From: Mycobacterium sp. IS-1264
GTDB lineage: Bacteria; Actinomycetota; Actinomycetes; Mycobacteriales; Mycobacteriaceae
Length of the DNA: 54,930 nucleotides
Direction of reading: 5' to 3'
NCBI RefSeq assembly: GCF_001954195.1
Contig: NZ_MBES01000045.1
Location: 1 to 54,930, forward strand
The notes beneath the pieces were generated by a model. It was given only the letters and a program-made list of their open reading frames with translations. It was not told where the DNA came from and did no database searches. The position numbers were made by a program, and so were the translations under genes. This document shows, piece by piece, positions 41,292-51,700 of the stretch; position 1 is the first letter of the stretch; each line of letters opens with the position of its first letter.

Positions 41292-43091
41292 TTAGAGCGT
41301 CTGGTGACGCCCGAAATATTTGTGGTCTTCGCTGTAGCCGCCATAGCCACTACCGATATCGGAGTAGTCGGCGACGAACTCGATGCCTTTGATCCACTTC
41401 ACCAGCTTGAAGCCGTGCTGCAACTCGTTGCGCAGCCGCAGCGGTTTGCCGTGCATGTAGGGGAGAGGTTGGTCGTTCATGTTGTAGGCCAGCATCGTCA
41501 TGTGGTGATCCATCTGGCCGATGTGATGGGCGTTGTAGTAGATGCCGCCGGTGGCGCCGAGGCCCATCGAATAGAACACCACCCATTTGGCCTCGGGCAG
41601 CGGTTTGACGATGTCCATGATGGTCCGCATCTGCACGCCGCCCCACTTGGCCACGCCGGACCAGGCCTGGATGCAGAAATGCTGGCTGATCTGGTCGTGA
41701 TAAGGCAGTGCCTTCAAGTCGTCGAGCGAGAACTCCATCGGGTGCTCGACCAGGCCGTAAACCTTCAGCCGCCAATCACGAAAGTCGTTCTGCTCCAACT
41801 CTTTGTACTCAACGGTCTCGGGCAGGCGGCCATTGCGCCAGTGGTGCGGCGAGATGTCTTCTTCGGTGAAAGCACCGGGCTTGGGGTCGAGCTGCTCCAG
41901 CATCCGCTGGAACGGGCCGACGAGCGCGTAACCGACCCGCTGGACGACACGTGGGTGCTTGATGGTGAACGGGGTGGCCCACACCCAGGCGACGGCGGTC
42001 ACCACCATCGCCGCGGCGAAGATCCAGAAACCCATCCAGCTGTTGTCGTCGCGGGCGGCGAACATGTGGTTGAGGTTTTTCAGCGCGCTGGTCGCGAACA
42101 CCAGCGTCACGTGCACGACGATGAAGAAGAGGAAATACACCAGCACCAGGAAGTGCAGCGACCGCGCGTGCTGAATGCTCAATCGCTTGCTGAGCCAGTG
42201 CACGCGTTGCGACAGCGCCGGTGACATGCCCAGCCCCGTGATCAGCGCGGCCGGGGCGGCGATGAAAACGGTGGTGAAGTACGCCAACACCTGCAGGCCG
42301 TTGTAGGCGACCCACCCGTTGTCGGCCGGCCAGTGCTCCACCGACAGGTACTGAATCGCGACCGACGCCGCGTTGGGGAAGACGTCCCAGCTGGTCGGCA
42401 CGATGTGGCGCCACTGCCCGGTGGTGAACAGCAGCACGTAGAAGACCGCGCCGTTGAGCAACCACAGCACGTCGATTCCGAGGTGCCACCAGCGGGCCAA
42501 CCCGATCGAGTGGCGGAAACCGGGCAGCCCGAACTGCGGCGGTAACGCGACCGTGTCGGCGTTGGCGGTCCACAGCTCGTCGTCGGGTACCGGCGGGCCC
42601 ACTCGCAGCCACTCGTCCTTGCCGGGGGTGGCGTTGCGGCTGAAATAGAGCCGCGGATGGTCACAGAGAATCTGGATGCCGGTCCGGATGATGAACATCA
42701 TCATGAACAGGTTGAAGAAGTGGGTCCAGCCAAGCCACGCGGGCACGCCGGGCGCCTTGGCCGGGATGTCGGCGCCGGGGTAGCGCTGGATGAACGCGTG
42801 CACCGCCGGCATGTTGTACAGCCCCTTGCCGATCGCGACCGCCGCGACCAGCGCGGCGAAGCCGATGGGGATCAGCCACATGAGGTTGAACCACTTGTCG
42901 CGGCCGACGCGCAGCTTTGGAGCGGTGGCCCGCCGGGTGAGGTCGAACCCGCCCCCGTAAGCCTCGACGTCGATCGTGTCTTCGGCGGTATGAATCTCGT
43001 TGCGGTAGTCCGGAATTGACGTCAGCGGCGTGCCCACCGCCAGTGTCGATACAGAGCCGTCGTGTGCTGCCCGATGATCGGTATTCGTCAC
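41292..43091 (-). CDS. Cytochrome b561-type / sulfite oxidase-fold molybdenum fusion protein
   Basis: A roughly 599-aa fusion. The N-terminal part (about 60-400) is a di-haem b-type cytochrome with five to six helices; likely haem His include those in W-T-H-F-F-N, R-W-W-H-L-G-I-D and S-L-H-F-L-V-L-V-Y. The C-terminal part (about 400-599) is a molybdopterin domain: F-C-I-Q-A-W-S-G-V-A-K-W-G-G-V holds the Mo-ligating Cys in the MsrP/YedY-like form C-x-x-A/E-W-S. MsrP and its cytochrome MsrQ are normally separate proteins; here they are one chain. GTG 43091 is my start choice; the frame is open to 43259 without similarity. No signal peptide. Confidence 0.82.
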   Translation of the reverse strand: MTNTDHRAAHDGSVSTLAVGTPLTSIPDYRNEIHTAEDTIDVEAYGGGFDLTRRATAPKLRVGRDKWFNLMWLIPIGFAALVAAVAIGKGLYNMPAVHAFIQRYPGADIPAKAPGVPAWLGWTHFFNLFMMMFIIRTGIQILCDHPRLYFSRNATPGKDEWLRVGPPVPDDELWTANADTVALPPQFGLPGFRHSIGLARWWHLGIDVLWLLNGAVFYVLLFTTGQWRHIVPTSWDVFPNAASVAIQYLSVEHWPADNGWVAYNGLQVLAYFTTVFIAAPAALITGLGMSPALSQRVHWLSKRLSIQHARSLHFLVLVYFLFFIVVHVTLVFATSALKNLNHMFAARDDNSWMGFWIFAAAMVVTAVAWVWATPFTIKHPRVVQRVGYALVGPFQRMLEQLDPKPGAFTEEDISPHHWRNGRLPETVEYKELEQNDFRDWRLKVYGLVEHPMEFSLDDLKALPYHDQISQHFCIQAWSGVAKWGGVQMRTIMDIVKPLPEAKWVVFYSMGLGATGGIYYNAHHIGQMDHHMTMLAYNMNDQPLPYMHGKPLRLRNELQHGFKLVKWIKGIEFVADYSDIGSGYGGYSEDHKYFGRHQTL

Positions 43092-43314
43092 GCGGCAGAA
43101 ATTACCCCAAAGCGCTTGTACTAATTGTCCCCGATCGGGACGAAACGGACCCGCCCCGCCCCTTGCGGCCGTCGGCAATAGTTGCTCAGGGGCAAAATCC
43201 GCCGCGGCATGGGTCACCACCTCCGCAATTGCCGGATAATAGCCTCGATTCCGCCGCAAACGCGGATCCTTGGGGTGCGCTGTGAGTTTGGGCAGAGTCT
43301 TCTGGCAGGCGCCG

Positions 43315-43785
43315 CTAGGCCGAGTCGCGCGGCAGCACTCGGCGCACCGACCGGGTTTCGATGGCGTTGATCGTCAACGCCCTGCGGCCGATGCGCCAAC
43401 CCGCGTCGGTCAACTCGTAGTCGTCGTCGTAGCGCAGGTGCCAGACGACGTCGATGACCTCGTCGGGGCGTTGCGTCCAGTGATGCGCGATGCAGGCGAT
43501 GCGTCCCCGCGCGCGGTCGGGGTAGGCGATCTCGTCGTATACCTCGCCGATGATCGCGTGCTCGGTACGCGCGACCGCACCGACCGCGCCGACGGCCGCC
43601 GCGATCGCCTGGGGACCCCGATGCGAATGTATCGGCTCCAGCGCGGACGGCGGGTCCGGCACCGCCAGCTCGCCGTCGGTGGTGAAAAGTCCAGCGACAG
43701 CGTCGAATTGACGATCGTCTACGCCGGCGGCGTACCGGTGCACCAGGTCGCTGAGTCCGGCCCGGTCGTCCGCTGAAAGGGTCAT
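43315..43785 (-). CDS. SnoaL-like/NTF2-fold protein
   Basis: A 156-aa cone-fold protein. D-L-V-H-R-Y-A-A-G-V-D-D-R-Q-F-D-A-V-A-G-L-F-T-T-D-G is the classic SnoaL start; A-C-I-A-H-H-W-T and V-W-H-L-R-Y-D-D-D-Y-E-L are the active-face strands and the D-A-G-W-R-I-G-R-R-A end is also typical. The start overlaps the stop of the F420 enzyme gene (ATGA), so the two act together; it may dehydrate or isomerise that enzyme's product. Confidence 0.82.
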   Translation of the reverse strand: MTLSADDRAGLSDLVHRYAAGVDDRQFDAVAGLFTTDGELAVPDPPSALEPIHSHRGPQAIAAAVGAVGAVARTEHAIIGEVYDEIAYPDRARGRIACIAHHWTQRPDEVIDVVWHLRYDDDYELTDAGWRIGRRALTINAIETRSVRRVLPRDSA

Positions 43786-44666
43786 GACGGGATCAGGGAC
43801 AGCCGTTGCGCGCAGGCGGACAGGATGTCTTGGGCCTCTTCGATATTGGAGGTCGGCGGCATCGACAGCACGATCCGATCGGCGCCTTGATCGATCAGGC
43901 TGCCGGCGCGGTCGGCGTCGATCTTGGTGACAGCGTGACCCAGCGACACTTCGAGACCCGCCGGATCACGGCCCGCCGACGACGCTTCCTCGCGCATCAG
44001 CGCGATCAGCGCCGCCAGCTTCGGGCCCGTCACGCCGAGCGGCTGAAAGCCGTCCCCGAAACGTCCGGCGCGCCGCGCGGCCGCGCGGCTGTGCCCCCCG
44101 ATGTGAATCGGGAGCCGTTCGCCGGCAACGGGTTTGGGGTAGCACATGACATCATCGAAGCCGAAGAACTCGCCGTGATAGGACGCGCCGCCGGGCTGGT
44201 CGGCCCACAGCGCGCGTAACACGGCCAACTGCTCGTCGGCCCGTCGGCCCCGGCTGTCGAAATCCGCGCCGCATGCCTCGAGCTCTTCCCTGAGCCAGCC
44301 GACGCCGACGCACAGCCGCAGCCTGCCACCCGAGAGCGCGTCGACGGTCGCGGCGCGTTTGGCAAGCACCACCGGATGGTGGTTGGGCAGCACCAAAACC
44401 CCAGTGGCCAACCCCAGCCGGCTGGTGTGGCCGGCGAGAAACGCCAATAGATCGAGGGGATCCGGAATGGGACAGTCGGCCGCCAGCCCGACCCGGCCGG
44501 AATTGTCGTAGGGATACACGCTGTCGTACCGGGTGACCAGGACCGTGTGCTCCACAACGACGATCGATTCGAACCCGCACCGCTCCAGGTGGCTCGCGAA
44601 GGCCACCATCCAACCGGGATCCGCGGTGACGCCGTCGGCGACCGGGGCGACGACGGAAACCTTCAT
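43782..44666 (-). CDS. LLM-class F420-dependent oxidoreductase
   Basis: A 294-aa TIM-barrel enzyme of the luciferase-like group that in mycobacteria mostly uses F420. L-E-R-C-G-F-E-S-I-V-V-V-E-H-T, L-A-T-G-V-L-V-L-P-N-H-H-P-V-V-L-A-K, L-S-G-G-R-L-R-L-C-V-G-V-G-W-L-R-E-E, and L-P-I-H-I-G-G-H-S are the standard blocks (TIGR03619-like). First of a two-gene operon with the SnoaL gene. Substrate unknown. Confidence 0.9.
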   Translation of the reverse strand: MKVSVVAPVADGVTADPGWMVAFASHLERCGFESIVVVEHTVLVTRYDSVYPYDNSGRVGLAADCPIPDPLDLLAFLAGHTSRLGLATGVLVLPNHHPVVLAKRAATVDALSGGRLRLCVGVGWLREELEACGADFDSRGRRADEQLAVLRALWADQPGGASYHGEFFGFDDVMCYPKPVAGERLPIHIGGHSRAAARRAGRFGDGFQPLGVTGPKLAALIALMREEASSAGRDPAGLEVSLGHAVTKIDADRAGSLIDQGADRIVLSMPPTSNIEEAQDILSACAQRLSLIPS

Positions 44667-44694
44667 GGCACCCGAAGCTAACAGGTGGTCCTCG

Positions 44695-46845
44695 TCAGAC
44701 GGCGGGAGGCGCGACAGATGCGCGAACGGCCTCGGCCAGCGTCGCCGCCCGGCGATCCGTGAACACGTCCTCGAGCATCACCGGCCGGCCGCTCGGGCCG
44801 GTCAGCGGAACGCGCCAGTTCGGGTATTCGTCGGTGGTGCCGGGCTGATTCTGCGTCCTGCGGTCCCCGACGGCGTCGGTCAGCGCCACCCCCAAAAGAC
44901 GCGACGGCGTGCGGCCCAGGTATCGGTGCAGCGCGAGGACGATCTGTTCGGGATCTGCCTTGTCGGGCCCGTCTTCGCTCAGCAGCCCAACCCGGCGCAG
45001 TTCGGCCAGCCAGGCCGCCAGTTCGGCGCGGTCGGACTCCAGCTCGGCCTCGACGGGCCGGGTCAGCAATCCCAGAGATTCCCGCAGCCGCACATGATCG
45101 CCGGCGAGATAGCCGGCGGTGGGTGGCAGGTCGTGGGTGGTGACCGACGACAGGCAGTATTCGCGCCAGCGCTCGGCCGGCAGGGGCCCGCCATTCCCGT
45201 CGCGATCCAATTCGAACCAGAGGATCGAGGTGCCCAGCAGGCCGCGGAGTAGTAGGTAGTCGCGCACCCACGGTTCGACCGTGCCGAGGTCCTCGCCGAC
45301 GACGAGGGCGCCGGCCCGGTGTGCTTCCAGCGCGACGATGCCGATCATCGCCTCGTGGTCGTAGCGCACGTAGGTGCCCTCGGTGGGCCGCGCGCCGTCG
45401 GGAATCCACCACAGCCGAAACAATCCGATGATGTGGTCGATGCGCACGCCGCCGGCATGGCGCAGCACCGAGGAGATCAGCGCGCGAAACGGCCGGTACT
45501 CCTGCTCTTCCAGCCGGTCGGGCCGCCACGGCGGCTGCGACCAGTCCTGGCCGAGCTGATTGAACTCGTCCGGCGGCGCCCCCGCGGTCACGCCGAGCGC
45601 CATCACGTCCTGCAGGGCCCAGGCGTCGGCACCGTTGGGGTGCACGCCGACGGCCAGGTCGTGCATGACGCCGATCGCCATACCGGCCCGCCGCGCCTGC
45701 GATTGCGCCATGGCGAGCTGCTCGTCGAGCTGCCACTGCATCCAGCGGTGGAAATCGACCGTGTCCGAATGCTTTTCGACGAATCGGGCCACCCCGGCTC
45801 CCGTGGGATGCCGCAGGAAGCTCGGCCAGTGATGCCAGTCGCCGCCATACTTCTCGGCCAGCGCACACCAGGTGGCGAAGTCGTCGAGGGCGCGGCCCTC
45901 ACGGTCCCGGAATGCCGCGTAGGCCAGCTCACGACCCGCCGATCGGGGTGCCCGATGCAGTAGCTTGAGCGCCGACCGCTTGGCCAGCCAGGCGCTGTCG
46001 CGGTCGATGGCGTCGACCTCGGCGACCCGTTGCTGGACTTCCGAACGCAACCGCCGCACCCGGCCGCGCTTGGTCAGTTCGGAGTATTCGGGGATGGTCT
46101 CGACGCGAAGGTAGAGCGGGTTGAAGAAGCGGCGCGACGTCGGCAGGTACGGCGACGGCTCCATCGGGATCGTCGGGGTGGCTGCGTGCAGCGGATTGAC
46201 CAGAACATAGTCGGCGCCGTGGCGGGATGCGGACCACACCGCGAGGTCGGTCAGATCGGTCAGGTCGCCGACGCCCCACGAGTGTCGGGACCGCACGCTG
46301 TAGAGCTGAGCGGCGAGCCCCCACGCGCGGCGGGCGCCGAGCTGCTCCGGCAGCCCCAACCAGTCCGGCGTCATGATGAGCGCCGCGCTGGTCTCGGAGT
46401 CACCGGAACGCAAATGCACCCGGTGGTAGCCCAGCGGCAGGTCGGCCGGCAAGACAAAGCTGGCCTCCCCGACCCAGCGGCCATCCAGATCGAACGGGGG
46501 AGAGAAGTTGTCAACCTGCTGGATCCCGCCGTGCACCGTGCCGTCCTCGAGCCGCAACCACACCTCCGCGGGATGACCGTGCGTCACGTGCGCCCAGAAC
46601 CGCGTCGGTGCGCCGGTGCGCCCGACGATGGTCGCCGGCAGCCGACGTTCCCAATACGCGCGAAGTTGCGCCGTCATGGCAGCGTTGCGCTCCTGCTCGG
46701 TGCCTGCCGCCACACCGAGGGCCGCGAGCACCGCCACCAGCGTGCTCTCGCTGACCTGCACCCCCCGGCCCGTCCAGTCCTCGTAGGCGGTCGCGATGCC
46801 GAACCGCCTGGCAAGTTCGACCAGCGAGGGTGCGAGCTCAGTCAT
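44695..46845 (-). CDS. malQ: 4-alpha-glucanotransferase (amylomaltase)
   Basis: A 716-aa GH77 enzyme that moves alpha-1,4-glucan segments between maltodextrins; cytosolic, part of glycogen/maltodextrin turnover. The N-terminal 130 residues are the extra actinobacterial domain. The GH77 barrel has S-x-L-Y-S-V-R-S-R-H-S-W-G-V-G-D, the nucleophile Asp in VRIDHIIGLFRLW, the acid/base Glu in VVGEDLGTVEP, and T-H-D-L-P-T-type S-V-T-T-H-D-L-P. ATG 46845 gives a length near that of M. tuberculosis MalQ (724 aa). Position beside eccB5 is the same as in M. tuberculosis. Confidence 0.95.
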   Translation of the reverse strand: MTELAPSLVELARRFGIATAYEDWTGRGVQVSESTLVAVLAALGVAAGTEQERNAAMTAQLRAYWERRLPATIVGRTGAPTRFWAHVTHGHPAEVWLRLEDGTVHGGIQQVDNFSPPFDLDGRWVGEASFVLPADLPLGYHRVHLRSGDSETSAALIMTPDWLGLPEQLGARRAWGLAAQLYSVRSRHSWGVGDLTDLTDLAVWSASRHGADYVLVNPLHAATPTIPMEPSPYLPTSRRFFNPLYLRVETIPEYSELTKRGRVRRLRSEVQQRVAEVDAIDRDSAWLAKRSALKLLHRAPRSAGRELAYAAFRDREGRALDDFATWCALAEKYGGDWHHWPSFLRHPTGAGVARFVEKHSDTVDFHRWMQWQLDEQLAMAQSQARRAGMAIGVMHDLAVGVHPNGADAWALQDVMALGVTAGAPPDEFNQLGQDWSQPPWRPDRLEEQEYRPFRALISSVLRHAGGVRIDHIIGLFRLWWIPDGARPTEGTYVRYDHEAMIGIVALEAHRAGALVVGEDLGTVEPWVRDYLLLRGLLGTSILWFELDRDGNGGPLPAERWREYCLSSVTTHDLPPTAGYLAGDHVRLRESLGLLTRPVEAELESDRAELAAWLAELRRVGLLSEDGPDKADPEQIVLALHRYLGRTPSRLLGVALTDAVGDRRTQNQPGTTDEYPNWRVPLTGPSGRPVMLEDVFTDRRAATLAEAVRASVAPPAV

Positions 46846-47186
46846 GCCGCCCATCTTGCGTCCATGACCCGACCGGCAGCGACTCGGCTCGGCGTCGCCT
46901 TGCTTTGCCGGCGACCGATCCACCCACTGTTCGCTCGCACGTCGGCAAACGTTCAACCAAACGCCTCGTCAACAGGACGAAGCCGCAAATTGCCGCTACC
47001 ATTCCTAGGACACCAAGAAATCCGGCCGGGGGGTCAGCGGGGCTGGGTTCAGGGATATAGCAATACGTAAAAGCGAACGCGAACCGCGCCACATGGCGAT
47101 GTGTTTGCGGGTGCCTTACGGTTATCGGGTAGTTCGCGCGCCGGACGACGTCCAGGCGTTCTAGCAGACCGGATGGTGAAAATAAC
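46846..47186. other. Intergenic region between malQ and eccB5
   Basis: About 340 bases that must carry the divergent promoters of malQ and the ESX-5 operon. No clear -10/-35 pair or operator was found. A minus-strand frame at 46838-47092 encodes one hydrophobic helix but overlaps the malQ start and has no ribosome site, so I do not call it. Confidence 0.5.
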
Positions 47187-48704
47187 GTGGCGGAGGAAAG
47201 TCGCGGGCAGCGTGGGTCGGGATACGGCCTCGGGTTGTCGACCCGGACCCAGGTAACCGGTTATCAGTTCCTGGCCCGGCGGACGGCAATGGCGCTGACC
47301 CGCTGGCGGGTCCGGATGGAGATCGAGCCCGGGCGCCGGCAGAACCTGGCCGTCGTCGCGTCCATTTCCGCGGCGCTCGTGATCTGCCTGGGAGCGTTGC
47401 TGTGGTCGTTCATCAGCCCGTCGGGCCAGATCAACGAGTCGCCGATCATCGCGGACCGCGACTCGGGCGCGCTGTACGTCCGCGTCGGTGACAAGTTGTA
47501 CCCGGCGCTGAATCTGGCGTCGGCGCGCCTGATCACGGGGCGCCCGGACAACCCGCACCTGGTTCGCTCAAGCCAGATCGCCAAGCTTCCGCGCGGCCCG
47601 ATGGTCGGCATCCCCGGTGCGCCGTCCACCTTCGGCCCCACCAGCCCCTCCTCGTCGTCATGGCTGGTGTGCGACACCATCGCCTCGACCGGAGCCGGGT
47701 CGCCGTCGGGGGTGACCGTGACGGTGATCGACGGCACCCCGGACCTCGGTGGCCACCGCCGGGTGCTGAACGGATCGGACGCGGTGGTGCTGAGCTACGG
47801 CGGCGACGCATGGGTCATCCGGGACGGGCGCCGGTCGCGTGTTGACGGCGCGAACCGGGCGGTGCTGCTGCCGCTCGGAATGACGCCCGAGCAAGTCAGC
47901 ATGGCGAAGCCGATGAGCCGCGCCCTGTTCGACGCGTTGCCGGTGGGGCCCGAACTGACCGTGCCGGAAATCCAGAACGCGGGCGCGGCGGCGACGTTCC
48001 CCGGAGCTCCCGGTCCGGTGGGCACCGTGCTGGTCACCCCGCAAATTAGTGGGCCGCAACAGTATTCGCTGGTGCTGGCCGACGGCGTCCAGACGCTGCC
48101 ACCGTTGGTGGCCCAGATTCTGCAGAATGCCGGCGGCCCGGCCAACGCCAAGCCCGTGACCGTCGAACCCGCGGCCCTGGCCAAAATGCCGGTCGTCAAC
48201 AAGCTGGACCTCTCGTCCTATCCGGACAACCCGTTGAACGTGATGGACATCCGGGAGAACCCGGCGACCTGCTGGTGGTGGGAGAAGACGTCCGGAGAGA
48301 ACCGGGCTCGCGTTCAGGTCATCTCCGGGCCGACCATTCCGGTCGCCCAGGGCAACACCAACAGGGTGGTGTCGCTGGTGAAGGCCGACACGAGCGGTCG
48401 CGAGGCCGACCAGGTCTACTTCGGACCCAACTTCGCGAACTTCGTGGCCGTCACCGGTAACGACCCCGGCGCCAAGACGACCGAATCCCTGTGGTGGCTC
48501 ACCGATGCGGGCGCCCGGTTCGGAGTGGACGACACCCGTGATGTCCGCGAGGCGTTGGGGTTGCAAACGAAGCCCAGTCAGGCCCCGTGGGTGGCGCTGC
48601 GCCTGCTGCCGCAGGGACCGACGCTGTCGCGAGCGGATGCGTTGGTCCAGCACGACACCCTTCCGATGGATATGTCCCCTGCAGAGTTGGCGGTACCGAA
48701 GTGA
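47187..48704 (+). CDS. eccB5: ESX-5 type VII secretion component EccB5
   Basis: A 505-aa core component of the ESX-5 inner-membrane complex (M. tuberculosis EccB5 is 506 aa). The cytosolic N-terminus contains T-R-T-Q-V-T-G-Y-Q-F-L-A-R-R, one helix spans about 54-76, and the rest is a periplasmic domain of repeated units around a central core; the lone Cys in DTIAST-flanking W-L-V-C-D and the one in A-T-C-W-W-W probably form the conserved disulfide. It helps position the EccC ATPase and shape the pore. GTG 47187 start; its stop overlaps eccC5 as GTGA. Confidence 0.95.
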   Translation: MAEESRGQRGSGYGLGLSTRTQVTGYQFLARRTAMALTRWRVRMEIEPGRRQNLAVVASISAALVICLGALLWSFISPSGQINESPIIADRDSGALYVRVGDKLYPALNLASARLITGRPDNPHLVRSSQIAKLPRGPMVGIPGAPSTFGPTSPSSSSWLVCDTIASTGAGSPSGVTVTVIDGTPDLGGHRRVLNGSDAVVLSYGGDAWVIRDGRRSRVDGANRAVLLPLGMTPEQVSMAKPMSRALFDALPVGPELTVPEIQNAGAAATFPGAPGPVGTVLVTPQISGPQQYSLVLADGVQTLPPLVAQILQNAGGPANAKPVTVEPAALAKMPVVNKLDLSSYPDNPLNVMDIRENPATCWWWEKTSGENRARVQVISGPTIPVAQGNTNRVVSLVKADTSGREADQVYFGPNFANFVAVTGNDPGAKTTESLWWLTDAGARFGVDDTRDVREALGLQTKPSQAPWVALRLLPQGPTLSRADALVQHDTLPMDMSPAELAVPK

Positions 48705-51700
48705 AACGTGGTTTTGCCCGGCCCACACCGGAAAAGCCTCCGGTAATCAAGCCGGAAAACATCGTCCTACCAACGCCATTGAGCGTTCCTCCACCGGAGG
48801 GCAAACCGACGTGGCTGATCGTGGTGGGCGTTCTCGTCGTCGGCCTGCTGATCGGCATGGTGGCGATGGTCTTCGCCAGCGGCTCGCGCGTATTCGGCGG
48901 CGCCGGAGCGATTTTCCCGATCTTCATGATCGGTGGTGTCGCGATGATGATGTTCGGTGGCCGGTTCGGCGGCCAGCAGCAGATGAGCCGGCCGAAGCTG
49001 GACTCGATGCGCGCCCAGTTCATGTTGATGCTGGACATGCTGCGCGACACCGCCCACGAGTCGGCCGACAGCATGGACGCCAACTACCGGTGGTTCCACC
49101 CCGCACCCGACACGCTGGCGGCCGCGGTGGGGTCGCCGCGGATGTGGGAACGCAAGCCCGACGGCAAGGACCTCAACTTCGGTGTCGTCCGAGTCGGCGT
49201 GGGCATGACGCGTCCCGAGGTGACGTGGGGTGAACCCCAGAACATGCCGACCGACATCGAGCTGGAGCCGGTGACCGGTAAGGCGCTACAGGAGTTCGGG
49301 CGCTATCAAAGCGTCGTCTACAACCTGCCCAAGATGATTTCCCTGCTGGTCGAGCCGTGGTACTCCCTGGTCGGCGACCGCGAGCAGGTACTGGCGCTGA
49401 TGCGGGCGATTGTGTGCCAGCTGGCGTTCTCACACGGCCCCGACCACGTGCAGATGGTCGTGGTGACTTCCGACCTGGAGGAGTGGGACTGGGTCAAGTG
49501 GCTGCCGCACTTCGGCGACCCGCGGCGCCAGGACGCGGCGGGCAATGCGCGGATGGTGTACGCGTCGGTGCGTGAGTTCGCCGCCGAGCAAGCCGAATTG
49601 TTCGCCGGCCGTGGCTCGTTCACGCCCCGGCACGCAAGTTCGTCGGCGCAGACCCCCACGCCCCACACGGTCATCATCGCGGACGCCGTTGATCCCCAGT
49701 GGGAGTACGTGATCAGTGCCGAGGGTGTCGACGGGGTGACGTTCTTTGACCTCACCGGGTCGTCGATGTGGTCATCCGTGCCCGAACGCACGCTGCGATT
49801 CGACGAGAAGGGCGTGATCGAGGCGCTGCCCCGCGACCGCGACACCTGGATGGTGATCGACGAGAAGCCCTGGTTCTTCGCACTGACCGACCAGCTCAGC
49901 GCCGCGGAGGCCGAGGAATTCGCGCAAAAGCTGGCGCGCTGGCGCATCGCCGAGGCGTACGAGGAGATCGGCCAGCGGGTGGCCCACATCGGCGCTCGGG
50001 ACATCTTGTCCTACTACGGAATTGACGATCCGGCCGACATCGACTTCGACGCGCTGTGGGGTAGCCGCACCGACACCATGGGCCGGTCGAGGTTGCGCGC
50101 GCCGTTCGGCAACCGCTCCGACAACGGCGAGCTGCTGTTCTTGGACATGAAGTCGCTCGACGAGGGCGGCGACGGGCCGCACGGCGTCATGTCCGGGACA
50201 ACAGGTTCGGGTAAGTCGACGCTTGTGCGAACGGTGATCGAGTCGCTGATGCTCAGCCACCCGCCCGAGGAGCTGCAGTTCGTTCTGGCCGACCTCAAGG
50301 GTGGGTCCGCGGTCAAGCCCTTCGCGGGGGTGCCGCACGTCTCGCGGATCATCACCGACCTCGAAGAAGACCAGGCGCTGATGGAGCGCTTCCTGGACGC
50401 GCTGTGGGGCGAGATCGCCCGCCGCAAGGCGGTGTGCGACAACGCCGGCGTCGACGACGCCAAGGAGTACAACAGCGTGCGGTCCAGGATGCGCGCCCGC
50501 GGCCAGGACATGCCGCCGCTGCCGATGCTCGTGGTCGTCATCGACGAGTTCTACGAGTGGTTCCGCATCATGCCGACCGCCGTCGACGTCCTCGACTCGA
50601 TCGGCCGGCAGGGCCGCGCGTATTGGATCCACCTGATGATGGCGTCGCAGACCATCGAGAGCCGGGCCGAAAAGCTCATGGAGAACATGGGATATCGCTT
50701 GGTGCTGAAGGCCCGCACCGCGGGTGCGGCGCAGGCGGCCGGTGTGCCCAATGCGGTGAACCTCCCGGCCCAAGCGGGTCTCGGTTACTTCCGTAAGAGC
50801 CTCGAGGACATCATCCGGTTCCAGGCCGAGTTCCTGTGGAGGGACTACTACCCGCGCGGGATCGACCTCGACGGCGACGAGACGCCGCAGCTGGTCCACA
50901 GCATCGATTACGTACGCCCGCAATTGTTTACGAACTCGTTCACCCCGCTCGAGGTGAGCGTCGGCGGGCCGGACGTCGACACGGTGGCCGCCGAGTCGAA
51001 TGGCGAGGCGCTCGAGGTCGAGTCCCTCGAGAGCGAGGACGACGAAGAGGGGATCAGGACACCGAAGGTCGGCACGGTGATCATCGATCAGCTCCGCAAG
51101 ATCGATTTCGAGCCGTACCGGTTGTGGCAACCGCCGCTGACCCAGCCCGTCGCCATCGACGAGTTGGTCAACCGCTTCCTCGGCCGCCAGTGGCAACACG
51201 ACTACGGCACCGCCAGGGATCTGGTGTTCCCGATCGGGATCATCGACCGCCCGTTCAAGCATGACCAGCCACCGTGGACGGTCGACACCTCCGGGCCCGG
51301 CGCCAACGTGCTGATTCTGGGCGCCGGCGGCTCGGGCAAGACCACCGCATTGCAGACACTGATCTGCTCGGCCGCGCTGACCCACACCCCGGAGCAGGTT
51401 CAGTTCTACTGCCTGGCCTACAGCAGCACCGCGCTGACGACCGTCGCCCGGCTGCCCCACGTCGGTGAGGTGGCCGGCCCAACGGATCCCTACGGTGTGC
51501 GCCGAACGGTGGCCGAACTGCTGGCGCTGGTGCGGGAGCGCAAGCGCAGCTTCCTCGAATACGGGATCGCGTCGATGGAGGTGTTCCGGAGGCGCAAGTT
51601 CGGTGGCGAGGCCGGCCCGGTGCCCAACGACGGGTTCGGCGATGTCTACCTCGTGATCGACAACTACCGGGCCCTGGCCGAGGAAAACGAGGTGCTGATC

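Noticed and set aside
46838..47092. 84-codon minus-strand frame with one hydrophobic helix between malQ and eccB5
   Set aside because: It overlaps the malQ start, lacks a ribosome site and its C-terminal half is malQ shadow. It cannot be excluded fully but is not supported.
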